A stretch of DNA of 64,000 nt from a virus. The DNA is taken from positions 108,182-172,181 of the IMG/VR virus record IMGVR_UViG_3300001533_002283; one strand, written 5' to 3'. The stretch's first letter is position 1. Each line of letters opens with the position of its first letter. A model generated the notes under the pieces. It was not told where the DNA came from, ran no database searches, and was given only the letters and a program-made list of their open reading frames with translations. Made by a program: the position numbers and the translations under genes. Positions 1-7,234 of this stretch are shown here, piece by piece.

Positions 1-423
1 TATGGGTGTAGGTAAATCACCCGTAATTCTATCTGGCCCTTTGATTGTAATTTTCTTTTTAACTTGAAATGGGACACGAAAAAAGAAAAAGTTTAGATAT
101 TTGGTTTTGTAAATAACTTCTTCCCGCTCAAAAATAAAAGAAGCCGATATTTTTTCATCCCACGAAAAAACTCCATTAGAGTAAGAAATTCCGTAATTAG
201 CTATAGTGACTTTAATATCATCGGGAATCTGTGCCCATATTAAACGCGGCATTGACACGCTGTATTTACCCTTGATATAAGCCCCTTTAATTGCCTCAAA
301 TATAAATCCAAAATCTTTCATTTCAGTCCGACCGACCCTAGTAACATACCATCCGTGCGGCCACTCGTTGGTAATTATCTTTTGTTTTTTACCTTTAAAA
401 AGATTTTTTATTAGTTTTTTCAT
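1..423 (-). CDS. Unknown protein, 3' part beyond the window
   Basis: An open frame starts with ATG at 423 and runs leftward off the window without a stop, so 141 codons are visible. The N-terminus is strongly basic (MKKLIKNLFKGKKQK), followed by aromatic-rich stretches such as EWPHGWYVTRVG and alternating hydrophobic residues that suggest beta structure. It begins one base after the stop codon of the upstream glycosyltransferase gene, so the two are probably cotranscribed. I do not recognise a family. The start has no Shine-Dalgarno sequence and sits in an AT-rich stretch. Confidence 0.7.
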   Translation of the reverse strand, partial: MKKLIKNLFKGKKQKIITNEWPHGWYVTRVGRTEMKDFGFIFEAIKGAYIKGKYSVSMPRLIWAQIPDDIKVTIANYGISYSNGVFSWDEKISASFIFEREEVIYKTKYLNFFFFRVPFQVKKKITIKGPDRITGDLPTPI

Positions 424-424
424 A

Positions 425-1237
425 TTATTTTATAATTAAATTATGCTTAAACATTTCCCGTTTTTCTAACTTACTTAACTCTGTCGCCACCTCAACCTCA
501 CGCCCCGCCTCCGCGCCCCATTGTTTCCGCCAAAAATTCCGATTGATTTCGACTCTCCGCTCAAGATCAATCCATCCGTAGTGAACTACATAGGGTAAGT
601 TTTGTTCGCGGAGAAAATTCGCAGCGGTTTCCTTAGTGGAAAAACTTGGTTCGTCAAAGTAGAGAAACGCGGGGACTAAATCCCCATAGGTGTTAAGAAG
701 TTCGCAAGAGTCTGATTTGTTGGTGTCATGCGTCCCGTCCGCGTTCTTGGAGAAGTTAACCACTCCCCGCTTTAGCCCGCGCTTGTGCAAATACCACTTG
801 GAGGTAAACGATGAAAAATGTTCTTTGTCACTGTATAGATTTACCGAAGGGATAAACGCAGCTTGAAAAATATCACTCTCTAAAACAATCTCAGAAAGTT
901 TATCCCAATATTCCAAATTATGCAACGACATCTTTTCATCAAAGTCCAGTTGCAACAAAATGTCACCCCCGCACGCCTGTAATGCGGCGTTTTTCAAATC
1001 ACCGTCAAAGGTGGGAGTAAATTGTTTTAACTCTGTCTTAATTACCCGCAATTTTGGATAATCCTTGGCTTTACCCAATAAATACTCGTAAGTCCTATCT
1101 GCATCCTCAATCGTCGCCACTACCACCTCATCCGCCCAGACGGAAAAATTATCTAGGTGTTCATCAATATTGAACTTATTAGTTTTATAATTAAAAAGTG
1201 TGGTATAAATAGACTTCTTAAAAGTGGGAATTGACAT
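425..1237 (-). CDS. Glycosyltransferase, GT2-like (GT-A fold)
   Basis: 270 residues. The N-terminal half has the order expected of a GT-A fold: a nucleotide-binding strand region (NFSVWADEVVVATIEDAD) and an acidic DxD-type motif in LLQLDFDEKM near residue 95, where family-2 enzymes bind the metal and sugar nucleotide. No membrane segment is visible, so it is probably cytoplasmic. It would transfer a sugar to an unknown acceptor; phage DNA bases, host surface polymer and virion protein are all possible. A promoter (TTGACG, 17 bases, TAATAC) lies just upstream at 1247-1275. It is one of several glycosyltransferase genes here. Family assignment is moderately sure, substrate unknown. Confidence 0.65.
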   Translation of the reverse strand: MSIPTFKKSIYTTLFNYKTNKFNIDEHLDNFSVWADEVVVATIEDADRTYEYLLGKAKDYPKLRVIKTELKQFTPTFDGDLKNAALQACGGDILLQLDFDEKMSLHNLEYWDKLSEIVLESDIFQAAFIPSVNLYSDKEHFSSFTSKWYLHKRGLKRGVVNFSKNADGTHDTNKSDSCELLNTYGDLVPAFLYFDEPSFSTKETAANFLREQNLPYVVHYGWIDLERRVEINRNFWRKQWGAEAGREVEVATELSKLEKREMFKHNLIIK

Positions 1238-1246
1238 GATTGGTTA

Positions 1247-1275
1247 GTATTAACCTTTTTAATGAAACCCGTCAA
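1247..1275 (-). promoter_or_regulatory. Sigma-70-like promoter for the 425-1237 gene
   Basis: On the minus strand TTGACG (1270-1275) is followed after 17 bases by TAATAC (1247-1252), ten bases before the ATG at 1237. It lies in the end of the upstream gene and the short gap. The same layout recurs at seven other candidate sites in the window. Confidence 0.5.
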
Positions 1276-1793
1276 GAGAAATCTTTACGGGGCAATTCTT
1301 CCTCGCTAACAATTTTTAGTTCAAAATGATTATTGGTAACTACATCACCAGAGTATAATAAATAACCGTCTTTAATTTCGTGAATTTTATACCCATTGGT
1401 TTTAACTTTGTATGCGACGAACTCATTCATTTTATAGGTAAAAACCGATTCATACCTACAAAGTTCCACGTTAAGAATGAAATCCCTTAGTTTGTGGGGG
1501 TCTAATCTCTTATTACCACCTACCAAAACAATCAAATCACATTGAGAATGAATTGCAGAGTCGATGGCCATTTGTTCTGGTTCGTAAGGATTAGAAGAAT
1601 AAAAAACTTGATCTAGCCGGTAATCCATAAAATATTTTTCCGCCTCTTCGTCTTCTTTTTCCGTATGTGTTACTCCAATTATAACATACTTAAAGTTTAA
1701 CAAATTATGTCGGCGAAAAAGTCTCAATTCGGCGCAATTTTTACGATAAAATTCCCCAAGGGGAGAATCAATGATAAAACAAATTTTTTTCAT
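1272..1793 (-). CDS. Hypothetical protein, Rossmann-like
   Basis: 173 residues. It begins with a basic residue pair and a hydrophobic strand (MKKICFIIDSPLGE), and a second strand in CDLIVLVGGNKRLDPHK near residue 90 suggests an alpha/beta, possibly Rossmann-like, domain. I see no catalytic signature that fixes a function. It lies between a glycosyltransferase gene and two small genes in one minus-strand run with short gaps, so a role in sugar or nucleotide metabolism is possible but only from context. The start has TAACATT directly upstream, a variant of the start-site motif common here. Confidence 0.6.
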   Translation of the reverse strand: MKKICFIIDSPLGEFYRKNCAELRLFRRHNLLNFKYVIIGVTHTEKEDEEAEKYFMDYRLDQVFYSSNPYEPEQMAIDSAIHSQCDLIVLVGGNKRLDPHKLRDFILNVELCRYESVFTYKMNEFVAYKVKTNGYKIHEIKDGYLLYSGDVVTNNHFELKIVSEEELPRKDFS

Positions 1794-1797
1794 AATG

Positions 1798-2025
1798 TTA
1801 TTTTAGGCCGCGTAGTTTTTTGAAGTCAGATATTCCTTCTAGTAGGGTTTCGTCCTCAACATGATACTTATCTTTCTTCGCGTAATCCCGTTCAAAAAGA
1901 GAGATAACTTGATAAAACCTCATATCAGGATATTTCTGCCAGACCGATTCAATCTGACCTAAAACCTCCTTGATTCGGGCCGGGTCGCGGGGCGGGGCGT
2001 TGAATAGTTTTCCGGTAAAGGGCAT
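1798..2025 (-). CDS. Small conserved phage-type protein
   Basis: 75 residues. The pattern RIKEVLGQIESVWQKYPDMR followed by a short helix and YHVEDETLLEG resembles small helical proteins common in phage genomes, in which a helix with W..(H/Y)PD.R precedes a Y.ED.E.L end. The function of that group is not known to me. The start codon is preceded by TAACACTC. It is the second gene of a minus-strand run driven by the promoter at 2225-2253. Confidence 0.6.
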   Translation of the reverse strand: MPFTGKLFNAPPRDPARIKEVLGQIESVWQKYPDMRFYQVISLFERDYAKKDKYHVEDETLLEGISDFKKLRGLK

Positions 2026-2030
2026 GAGTG

Positions 2031-2216
2031 TTATAATTTATTTTCCTTTTCTAATTCTTCCGCGAGTAAACCGTTGACTTTTTCTTGGGATGGTTCATCC
2101 AAGTCTGATATAAGCATGTGAGTTTTTCTATCCTCCCAAACGACCCACACCACGCCCTTATTGCGAGATAATCCCTCAAATTTAATTTTGCTTCCACTTG
2201 TCGTTCTTAAGTCCAT
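2031..2216 (-). CDS. Small hypothetical protein
   Basis: 61 residues, with an N-terminal beta-rich part (KGVVWVVWEDRKTHMLISD) and an acidic, helical C-terminus ending EELEKENKL. It is the first gene after the minus-strand promoter in the divergent control region, ATG nine bases from the -10 box, which fits an early expressed regulatory or takeover protein. No family recognised. No Shine-Dalgarno sequence is present. Confidence 0.5.
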   Translation of the reverse strand: MDLRTTSGSKIKFEGLSRNKGVVWVVWEDRKTHMLISDLDEPSQEKVNGLLAEELEKENKL

Positions 2217-2224
2217 TGCGGAAG

Positions 2225-2253
2225 ATAGTCACTATTTTAACTCGCCTCGTCAA
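2225..2253 (-). promoter_or_regulatory. Leftward promoter of the divergent control region
   Basis: On the minus strand TTGACG (2248-2253), 17 bases, GACTAT (2225-2230), immediately upstream of the gene starting at 2216. Its -35 box lies back to back with the -35 box of the rightward promoter at 2262; together they form the inverted repeat GTCAAG-A6-CTTGAC. Confidence 0.5.
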
Positions 2254-2261
2254 GAAAAAAC

Positions 2262-2290
2262 TTGACTTTTTGCCCTAAAAGTTTAAAGAT
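2262..2290 (+). promoter_or_regulatory. Rightward promoter of candidate small RNA
   Basis: TTGACT (2262-2267), 17 bases, AAAGAT (2285-2290). The predicted transcription start near 2297 falls just before the first stem of the candidate small RNA. The -10 box is a poor match to TATAAT. Confidence 0.45.
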
Positions 2291-2296
2291 TCCTTT

Positions 2297-2400
2297 TGTT
2301 AGCCGAGATTTCATATAAAATTCCCTATTAGCCCACCTGTCTCGGCATCCTAAAAACATTGAAAATCTCCCTTGGTTGACTCCTCGGGAGATTTTCTTTT
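2297..2400 (+). ncRNA. Candidate small RNA, about 104 nt
   Basis: A non-coding stretch that has its own promoter (2262-2290), a 7-bp stem GCCGAGA (2302-2308) pairing with TCTCGGC (2340-2346), and a factor-independent terminator at 2361-2400. No start codon with a credible reading frame lies between promoter and terminator. The arrangement is that of an independent small RNA gene at the junction of leftward and rightward transcription. Role unknown: it could be regulatory, or a leader transcript attenuated before the genes from 2568 on. Confidence 0.45.
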
Positions 2401-2401
2401 G
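2361..2401 (+). terminator. Rho-independent terminator
   Basis: A perfect 11-bp stem, GAAAATCTCCC (2361-2371) pairing with GGGAGATTTTC (2386-2396), a 14-base loop, then TTTT. It sits upstream of the plus-strand gene cluster, so it ends a short upstream transcript and is not a gene-end terminator. Confidence 0.75.
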
Positions 2402-2454
2402 CCTAATTCAGTCCAACTTGAAGCCCTTTTTTGACGCAAAAATCCAACAAAACC

Positions 2455-2483
2455 TTGACATTCGGCCCAAATTCCAAAATACC
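2455..2483 (+). promoter_or_regulatory. Rightward promoter for the 2568 gene cluster
   Basis: TTGACA (2455-2460), 17 bases, AATACC (2478-2483). It is the only promoter-like sequence between the terminator at 2361-2400 and the gene at 2568. The spacing and the AATA-start of the -10 box match the sites at 8603 and 58666. Confidence 0.5.
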
Positions 2484-2567
2484 TTACCTATGAAGATCGG
2501 AAAATTACATTACTTAGTAGGTGGTTATACCGGAAGGTATGGTGGTTGTATTTAGTATGTATTTAGT

Positions 2568-3863
2568 ATGCATGTTTCTAAGTATAGTCTTTATCAGCTT
2601 AGGGGTTCTTCTATTCCTAATCTGTCTTACTCTTCTGACCTTTCTTTCTTTAAGAGGTCTATTTGTGTTTATTGTTTTATATCGGAATCTAATCTTATTC
2701 GCATAACCGAATTTAATTGTTCTGATTTGGTAAAAATTAAATGCTTGGGTCTTTTAATGGAATTAAAGAAAAGGTCTCAGATTTACAGGGGAAATGCCGA
2801 TGCGTTAAACCGGAACGAGGGTTGGGTTACTCTGAACTCGCAAATTCTTATTGAAAATTATGGATCGAGAGATTATCCGGCGGCTATTCGGGTGTTGCTT
2901 GAACTTGGTCTAATTGAGGAAGATATTAGGTATAAAATCAGAAAAAGAAGTGAGGGAATAGAGGGTTTTTCAAAATCCTACCGCCTAACGGAAAAGGCAA
3001 AAGAGGGCCGCGCCGCTTTTTATGTAAAATACACGGGGAAAATCACCGATTACTTGAATGGCCAGAAAAAGAAAAAGGGCGGCTCAGAGGATAAAAATCT
3101 TCTAGTTGATGTTTTGATGGAAAATTTACGCTCCGTTTCTCTTTGTGATACCCCCGCAAACATTACCGAAAAATATCCTTCAATAAAAACTCACGAAAGC
3201 GCCTGTTCGTTTGATACCCTTTGCGATATTCAAAACAAAGAGTTTTACATGATTGAATGCAAGAAAAGCGGGCGGCGATTCCACAACCTGTTAGGAGTGT
3301 CCAGAAATTCGCGCAGGGCGATACTTATAGATGGTGAAAAATGCGCCGAAGTTGACTACTCGGCATGTCACCCTTGGTTATGCTATAGTTTTTACGAAAA
3401 AACCGATTCTGATGAAAAAAAGGAATATCTGGCGGCTTTGAATTATGGGTTTTATAAATATATCGGGGATGGAATCTGCGCCGACATTTCAAACGATCAA
3501 AAATACCAAGATTTCAAAATTTCTTGTATCGCGCAAATTTTTTACGATTGCCCGAGAGAAGAAGATGGGTTAAAGTTAAGATTTTTCAAATCGCGTTTTC
3601 CGAATTTGTATCACGTTATTCAGTCAGAGAAACACAAGAGCAATAGTGATTTTGCATATAAGTTGCAAAAGATGGAGGCAAATGTTATGTTTGATGGCGC
3701 ATTTTTCGGGCTTTTTAAGGAAAATATCAAAGCGGTTCCGATTCATGATGGGTTGATCTGTAAAAAAACAGATGCAGAGAGAGTTAAGTCTATCATGGAG
3801 AAAGAATTTTTCGCCATTTATCAATATTTCCCAAAGGTAGGAATAAAGGACTTGACATACTAG
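2568..3863 (+). CDS. Compact polymerase-like protein (family-A-type palm motifs)
   Basis: 431 residues, not a full-length known polymerase. Residues about 60-145 look like a winged-helix DNA-binding region (WVTLNSQILIENYGS, then VLLELGLIEED). The C-terminal half carries motifs in the order of a family-A palm: EVDYSACHPWL at 261-271 (motif A-like, Asp263), FPNLYHVIQ near 344, an EANVMFDGAFFGL helix at 370-382, and VPIHDGLI at 390-397 (motif C-like His393-Asp394), followed by a helix with ERVKSIMEKEF. A motif like GRRFHN at 235 precedes motif A. These suggest a reduced nucleotidyl-transferring palm, perhaps a replication protein or primer synthase. No exonuclease motifs are visible. The ATG at 2568 is the first in frame after a stop; the true start could be downstream. 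Function is inference. Confidence 0.5.
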   Translation: MHVSKYSLYQLRGSSIPNLSYSSDLSFFKRSICVYCFISESNLIRITEFNCSDLVKIKCLGLLMELKKRSQIYRGNADALNRNEGWVTLNSQILIENYGSRDYPAAIRVLLELGLIEEDIRYKIRKRSEGIEGFSKSYRLTEKAKEGRAAFYVKYTGKITDYLNGQKKKKGGSEDKNLLVDVLMENLRSVSLCDTPANITEKYPSIKTHESACSFDTLCDIQNKEFYMIECKKSGRRFHNLLGVSRNSRRAILIDGEKCAEVDYSACHPWLCYSFYEKTDSDEKKEYLAALNYGFYKYIGDGICADISNDQKYQDFKISCIAQIFYDCPREEDGLKLRFFKSRFPNLYHVIQSEKHKSNSDFAYKLQKMEANVMFDGAFFGLFKENIKAVPIHDGLICKKTDAERVKSIMEKEFFAIYQYFPKVGIKDLTY

Positions 3864-3880
3864 TGTTAATTGGCAAGCAT
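3852..3880 (+). promoter_or_regulatory. Promoter within the end of the 2568 gene
   Basis: TTGACA (3852-3857), 17 bases, AAGCAT (3875-3880), ten bases before the ATG at 3890. It overlaps the last codons of the upstream gene. Confidence 0.4.
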
Positions 3881-3889
3881 ACTCTCACA

Positions 3890-4324
3890 ATGAGTTTCCA
3901 GACATATTCAATCCCAACCAAAATCGGAAGCATTGAGTTCTATCCGATTGGGTTCTTTTGGGAGAATAAAGAGGCGGCAAGCAGGCTTTCCATTTGCTCT
4001 TATTTTAGGGACGGTTCAATTCGTCAACCAAAACCAAAAGATGATCCTGATGATTTTTTCCGCGCAGAGGCTCAATTGTATATTGATAATGTTATAAAAA
4101 CACTAAAGCGTGAAAAAAGAGTCATTTACGTTAGTTTGATTGACTCAAAGTTTGTCGCGTTTTTTGATGAAACTCTTGGCAATCCAGACTCATTTATCAA
4201 CGGAATTGGCCGTTTTATCTCTACAGGCGATATTCGCAAGTTTTGTTGTAACAATGATTTTGCCGAGTATTGTAAGATTTTGCGGCGGGAGAATGGGATC
4301 GAGATAGATTTTAAAAAAGAATAA
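3890..4324 (+). CDS. Hypothetical protein, possible paralog of the next gene
   Basis: 144 residues from the ATG at 3890; a GTG at 3863 would add nine residues but overlaps the previous stop. The pattern KIGSIEFYPIGFFW near the start, then a long helix (YIDNVIKTLKREKR) and a strand (VIYVSLIDSKFVAFFD) is matched in order by the following gene (KFGYFYVCPLRE, ANIIKHARTVIKDKK, FYIHSYFNKNFVFYS). This suggests a tandem duplication with strong divergence. No known family recognised. It is transcribed with the flanking plus-strand genes. Confidence 0.6.
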   Translation: MSFQTYSIPTKIGSIEFYPIGFFWENKEAASRLSICSYFRDGSIRQPKPKDDPDDFFRAEAQLYIDNVIKTLKREKRVIYVSLIDSKFVAFFDETLGNPDSFINGIGRFISTGDIRKFCCNNDFAEYCKILRRENGIEIDFKKE

Positions 4325-4325
4325 T

Positions 4326-4727
4326 ATGAAAGATACAAAAGAGAGTTCTTCTATTTTTTACGTGCCAAGTATTAAGTTTGGGTATTTTTATGTCTGCCCT
4401 TTGCGGGAAGAATCCTTCAACCTTGAAGACTCGGTAGAATGCCTCTTAACACCAGACATTGAGCGCATTTTGTCGCCCGCTGATTCACGGAAAACCATTG
4501 CACGAATTTTAGTAGCGAATATCATCAAGCATGCGAGAACAGTAATTAAGGACAAGAAGTTCTATATTCACTCTTATTTTAACAAAAATTTTGTATTTTA
4601 TTCCGTTGGGGAAGTAGCTTCCGAAGCTCAGGCAACAAAACTTGTTAAAGAAATTGATTCCCACCCTTCAACTTTCCCCGCAAACGAGCTGTTTTTTGAG
4701 AAAATTAAAAAATTTTCTAGTGAATAA
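4326..4727 (+). CDS. Hypothetical protein, possible paralog of previous gene
   Basis: 133 residues, starting one base after the previous stop. It shares the order of secondary-structure elements with the preceding 144-residue protein: an aromatic KxGxxYxxP-type strand, a basic helix and an aromatic strand. No catalytic residues stand out. Function unknown; a small phage-specific accessory protein. Confidence 0.6.
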   Translation: MKDTKESSSIFYVPSIKFGYFYVCPLREESFNLEDSVECLLTPDIERILSPADSRKTIARILVANIIKHARTVIKDKKFYIHSYFNKNFVFYSVGEVASEAQATKLVKEIDSHPSTFPANELFFEKIKKFSSE

Positions 4728-4732
4728 TTCCC

Positions 4733-4993
4733 ATGCCTCCCGAACTCCAATTAGCCTTCACACTTTTCTTCCTCTTCTGGTTATTGAACCATAGTTTGAT
4801 TCTCGCAAGTTTTAAGGAAAAACTTTTTGGTGTTTTACCGGAGAAAGTGAAATATGCTTTAGAGTGCCCAATTTGTATCTCATTTTGGATTTTGCTACCC
4901 ATCAACTACTTACAAAACAACCCGCTCCACTACCAACTAAGCATCCCCGCGATTGTCATGTTCCTTGAGTTGATTCGGGCAAAATTAGCTTAA
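4733..4993 (+). CDS. Small membrane protein with CPICISFW motif (DUF1360-like)
   Basis: 86 residues with three hydrophobic stretches: LQLAFTLFFLFWLLNHSLIL, the segment around CPICISFWILLPI, and LSIPAIVMFLELI. A CxxCxxFW motif between membrane segments is typical of the DUF1360 group of small membrane proteins found in phages and bacteria; their role is unknown to me. It starts five bases after the previous stop. Confidence 0.55.
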   Translation: MPPELQLAFTLFFLFWLLNHSLILASFKEKLFGVLPEKVKYALECPICISFWILLPINYLQNNPLHYQLSIPAIVMFLELIRAKLA

Positions 4994-4999
4994 CCCCTT

Positions 5000-5524
5000 A
5001 TGAGCAACACGATGTTTGACAAAGTGAAAATCGAAGGAAAACCCTACACGAAAGGCGATTGGCGAAAATATGCAGTTCACACGGACACCGAAATAAAAGG
5101 TTTCTTTGGCGATTATCGTTTTCTTTCAAATATGTGGCCGGTTAACGTCTATGGTTTTCCCTCGGTCGAGAACGCATACATGGCCGCGAAAATTGTTAAA
5201 GAGGAAAGGGATTATTTCAAGACTTGTTCGCCCTATGAAGCAAAGAAAAATTGGCGGAAGTTTAAACTGATTGATTCCACCCCTGCCGATTGGGATAATA
5301 GAAAGTTTGACGTAATGAGCAGGTTAGTTTTTGAAAAGTTTTTAGTCGATAAGGCGTTACGGGCAAAATTGCTTGAAACAGAGGATAAATACTTGGAGGA
5401 AAAAAATTTTTGGAACGACTCCTACTGGGGGTGCGACATTAAAAGGGGCGGATTTAACCACTTGGGGGAAATCCTCATGGGTGTTCGCGCGTTTTGGCAA
5501 ACTCAAACCGATATAAAACTATGA
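5000..5524 (+). CDS. NADAR / YbiA-like protein
   Basis: 174 residues. It has the family pattern in order: GFFGDYRFLSNMWPV at 34-48, SVENAYMAAK (the conserved Glu before the helix), a long helical middle, and near the C-terminus YWGCDIKRGGFNHLGEILM, matching the WG..GxNxLGxxLM end of the family. NADAR-domain proteins act on ADP-ribose-linked substrates, some removing ADP-ribose from guanine in DNA and some on nicotinamide or riboflavin intermediates. In a phage this could reverse host DarT-type DNA ADP-ribosylation or act in NAD metabolism. Fold assignment is good; the substrate is inferred. The next gene overlaps its stop as ATGA. Confidence 0.8.
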   Translation: MSNTMFDKVKIEGKPYTKGDWRKYAVHTDTEIKGFFGDYRFLSNMWPVNVYGFPSVENAYMAAKIVKEERDYFKTCSPYEAKKNWRKFKLIDSTPADWDNRKFDVMSRLVFEKFLVDKALRAKLLETEDKYLEEKNFWNDSYWGCDIKRGGFNHLGEILMGVRAFWQTQTDIKL

Positions 5525-6126
5525 CCAATATTTCCACCTCCTCCCTCTCCTCCCTCTCCGACCTAGACTTAATCCAAGAGGTCAAAATCAACAACAATTC
5601 CACCGCAATTTCCATCCTGACCGACCGCCACAGTGGAGTTTACCACACGATTGCTAATCAATATAAGTTTAACCCCTATGTATGTTATCCCGATGTGATA
5701 AAAAATAAGGATTTTGTGGTATGGCAAGCAGCGATAAAATACGATGCGGGGAAAGGTAGTTTTGCCAATCTCGTTGCCAACATGGCGCGTTATGAGTGTT
5801 ACTCCATGATTAACGAGAGTAAAAAATATCGGGTGAACCAACGGGCGGGACTAGAAGACGCGGCGGAACTACCCCAAGAGAATGACAAAGGTGAACTCAC
5901 CCATATGGTTAGCTACATCGAGGAGATTTTACCAGACGACCCGAAAACAAAAAAGATTATCATGGACCGTTTTGTTAATGGCGGGGCAAAACCGACCCCT
6001 TGGCGCGAAGTGGCGAAGAAGAACGGGATGAGCCATTGGGGGTGCGTGTTGCGGGCGCGGGATGCAATTAAGGAGATTCAGGGAAAGATGCGAAGTGAAT
6101 TTAGAGATTTGCCAAAAATTGATTAG
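5521..6126 (+). CDS. Phage RNA polymerase sigma factor
   Basis: 201 residues from the ATG at 5521, which overlaps the previous stop as ATGA; a start 27 bases upstream is open but less likely. Region 2 features are seen in LDLIQEVKINNNSTAISILT and in YDAGKGSFANLVANMARYEC (the DxxKGxFxxxxxxxxR pattern). A C-terminal region-4-like helix-turn-helix follows (TPWREVAKKNGMSHWGCVLR). No region 1 or 3 is apparent. Phage sigma factors of this size direct host polymerase to middle or late promoters. It lies in the early gene cluster, so it may switch on the minus-strand late genes. Confidence 0.75.
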   Translation: MTNISTSSLSSLSDLDLIQEVKINNNSTAISILTDRHSGVYHTIANQYKFNPYVCYPDVIKNKDFVVWQAAIKYDAGKGSFANLVANMARYECYSMINESKKYRVNQRAGLEDAAELPQENDKGELTHMVSYIEEILPDDPKTKKIIMDRFVNGGAKPTPWREVAKKNGMSHWGCVLRARDAIKEIQGKMRSEFRDLPKID

Positions 6127-6146
6127 TTTGAAAGTATATTTTCACA

Positions 6147-7229
6147 ATGATTAACGTTAATGTAGCGATCAATAATCTCTCGCTTGGCTATTGTGGTTAT
6201 CAAATCACTTCGCAATTGCTCAAACAAGGCATCTCATTTAATTTTCAAAACCTTGGTAATGAGGTAGATACGTCGTGTTATAACAAACGTGCGTTCAACT
6301 ACGACGCCACAATATCCTCAAAACTTCAATCTTTCCGCAAGAATTATTCCCGCCGCGACCCCACGTTAATGTGTTGGCATTTGAACGGAAGTCAAAACAC
6401 CATCGGCACCGGTAACCACCTCTTTACCTTTCACGAACTAGACTCCCTCACCCCCGCCGAAGTTAACGTCGCTAACAACCAAGAACAAATTTTTGTTTCC
6501 TCGCGCGAGTCGGTAGAAGTGTTTAAGGAATATGGGGTGACGGTCCCCGTTTCGTATATTCCCCTCGGTTACGACACCGACCATTTTTACCCCACGGGAC
6601 GGAAATATCTTAAAGGTGCGACCGTCTTTGGCATTTTTGGCAAATTTGAGAAGAGAAAAAACACTGCGAAAACTATTCGTGCGTGGTTGAAAAAGTTTGG
6701 TAACAACCCTGCGTATCGCCTTCACTGTTTTATCTACAACCCGTTTTTTACCGCCGAACAGAATAAAGAAATTGCGTTGAAAATTGTTGAGGGTAAGGAC
6801 TATAATAACATTAACTTCTTTGGTTACACCAAGACTCTCGTGGAACTTAACGATGCTTTTAACTGCTGCGATGTTGTCTTAGACATGAGTGGCGGGGAAG
6901 GATTTTCACTCGGTTCTTTTCATTGCGTAGGTATGGATAAACGCGCAGTAATCCATAATGTAACCGCCATGAAAGATTGGGCGATTGATTCGCCTAATGT
7001 AAAATTGGTAGAACCTTGTGAGAAAAATCCTGCCGCTGACGGGGTGTTTTTTGCAAAAGAGGGAGAGTTCAACATCGGCAATATCTACGGGTGGAATGAA
7101 GATGAATTTTTGGGCGCGCTGGATGAGATTGTAAAAATAGAGAGCGTTCCGGTTCGAGATGAATTTACCAAGAAATACTCATGGGAAAATACGGTGAATG
7201 AGATTTTAACAAAAATGGGAGTAAAATAA
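6147..7229 (+). CDS. Glycosyltransferase family 4
   Basis: 360 residues with the GT-B layout: an N-terminal domain starting MINVNVAINNLSLGYCGYQI, a linker ending in SYIPLGYDTDHFYP, and a C-terminal domain with IFGIFGKFEKRKN-type start and the donor-binding motif GEGFSLGSFHCVGMD near residue 250. Family-4 enzymes transfer sugars from nucleotide donors with retention. The acceptor is unknown. It follows the sigma factor gene with a 20-base gap and precedes the Acb2/Tad1-like gene by five bases. Confidence 0.8.
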   Translation: MINVNVAINNLSLGYCGYQITSQLLKQGISFNFQNLGNEVDTSCYNKRAFNYDATISSKLQSFRKNYSRRDPTLMCWHLNGSQNTIGTGNHLFTFHELDSLTPAEVNVANNQEQIFVSSRESVEVFKEYGVTVPVSYIPLGYDTDHFYPTGRKYLKGATVFGIFGKFEKRKNTAKTIRAWLKKFGNNPAYRLHCFIYNPFFTAEQNKEIALKIVEGKDYNNINFFGYTKTLVELNDAFNCCDVVLDMSGGEGFSLGSFHCVGMDKRAVIHNVTAMKDWAIDSPNVKLVEPCEKNPAADGVFFAKEGEFNIGNIYGWNEDEFLGALDEIVKIESVPVRDEFTKKYSWENTVNEILTKMGVK

Positions 7230-7234
7230 AATTT

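Noticed and set aside
2302-2346. GCCGAGA...TCTCGGC as a tRNA acceptor stem
   Set aside because: Only about 45 bases long with no D or anticodon or T arm; a tRNA needs over 70 bases. Kept as part of a candidate small RNA.
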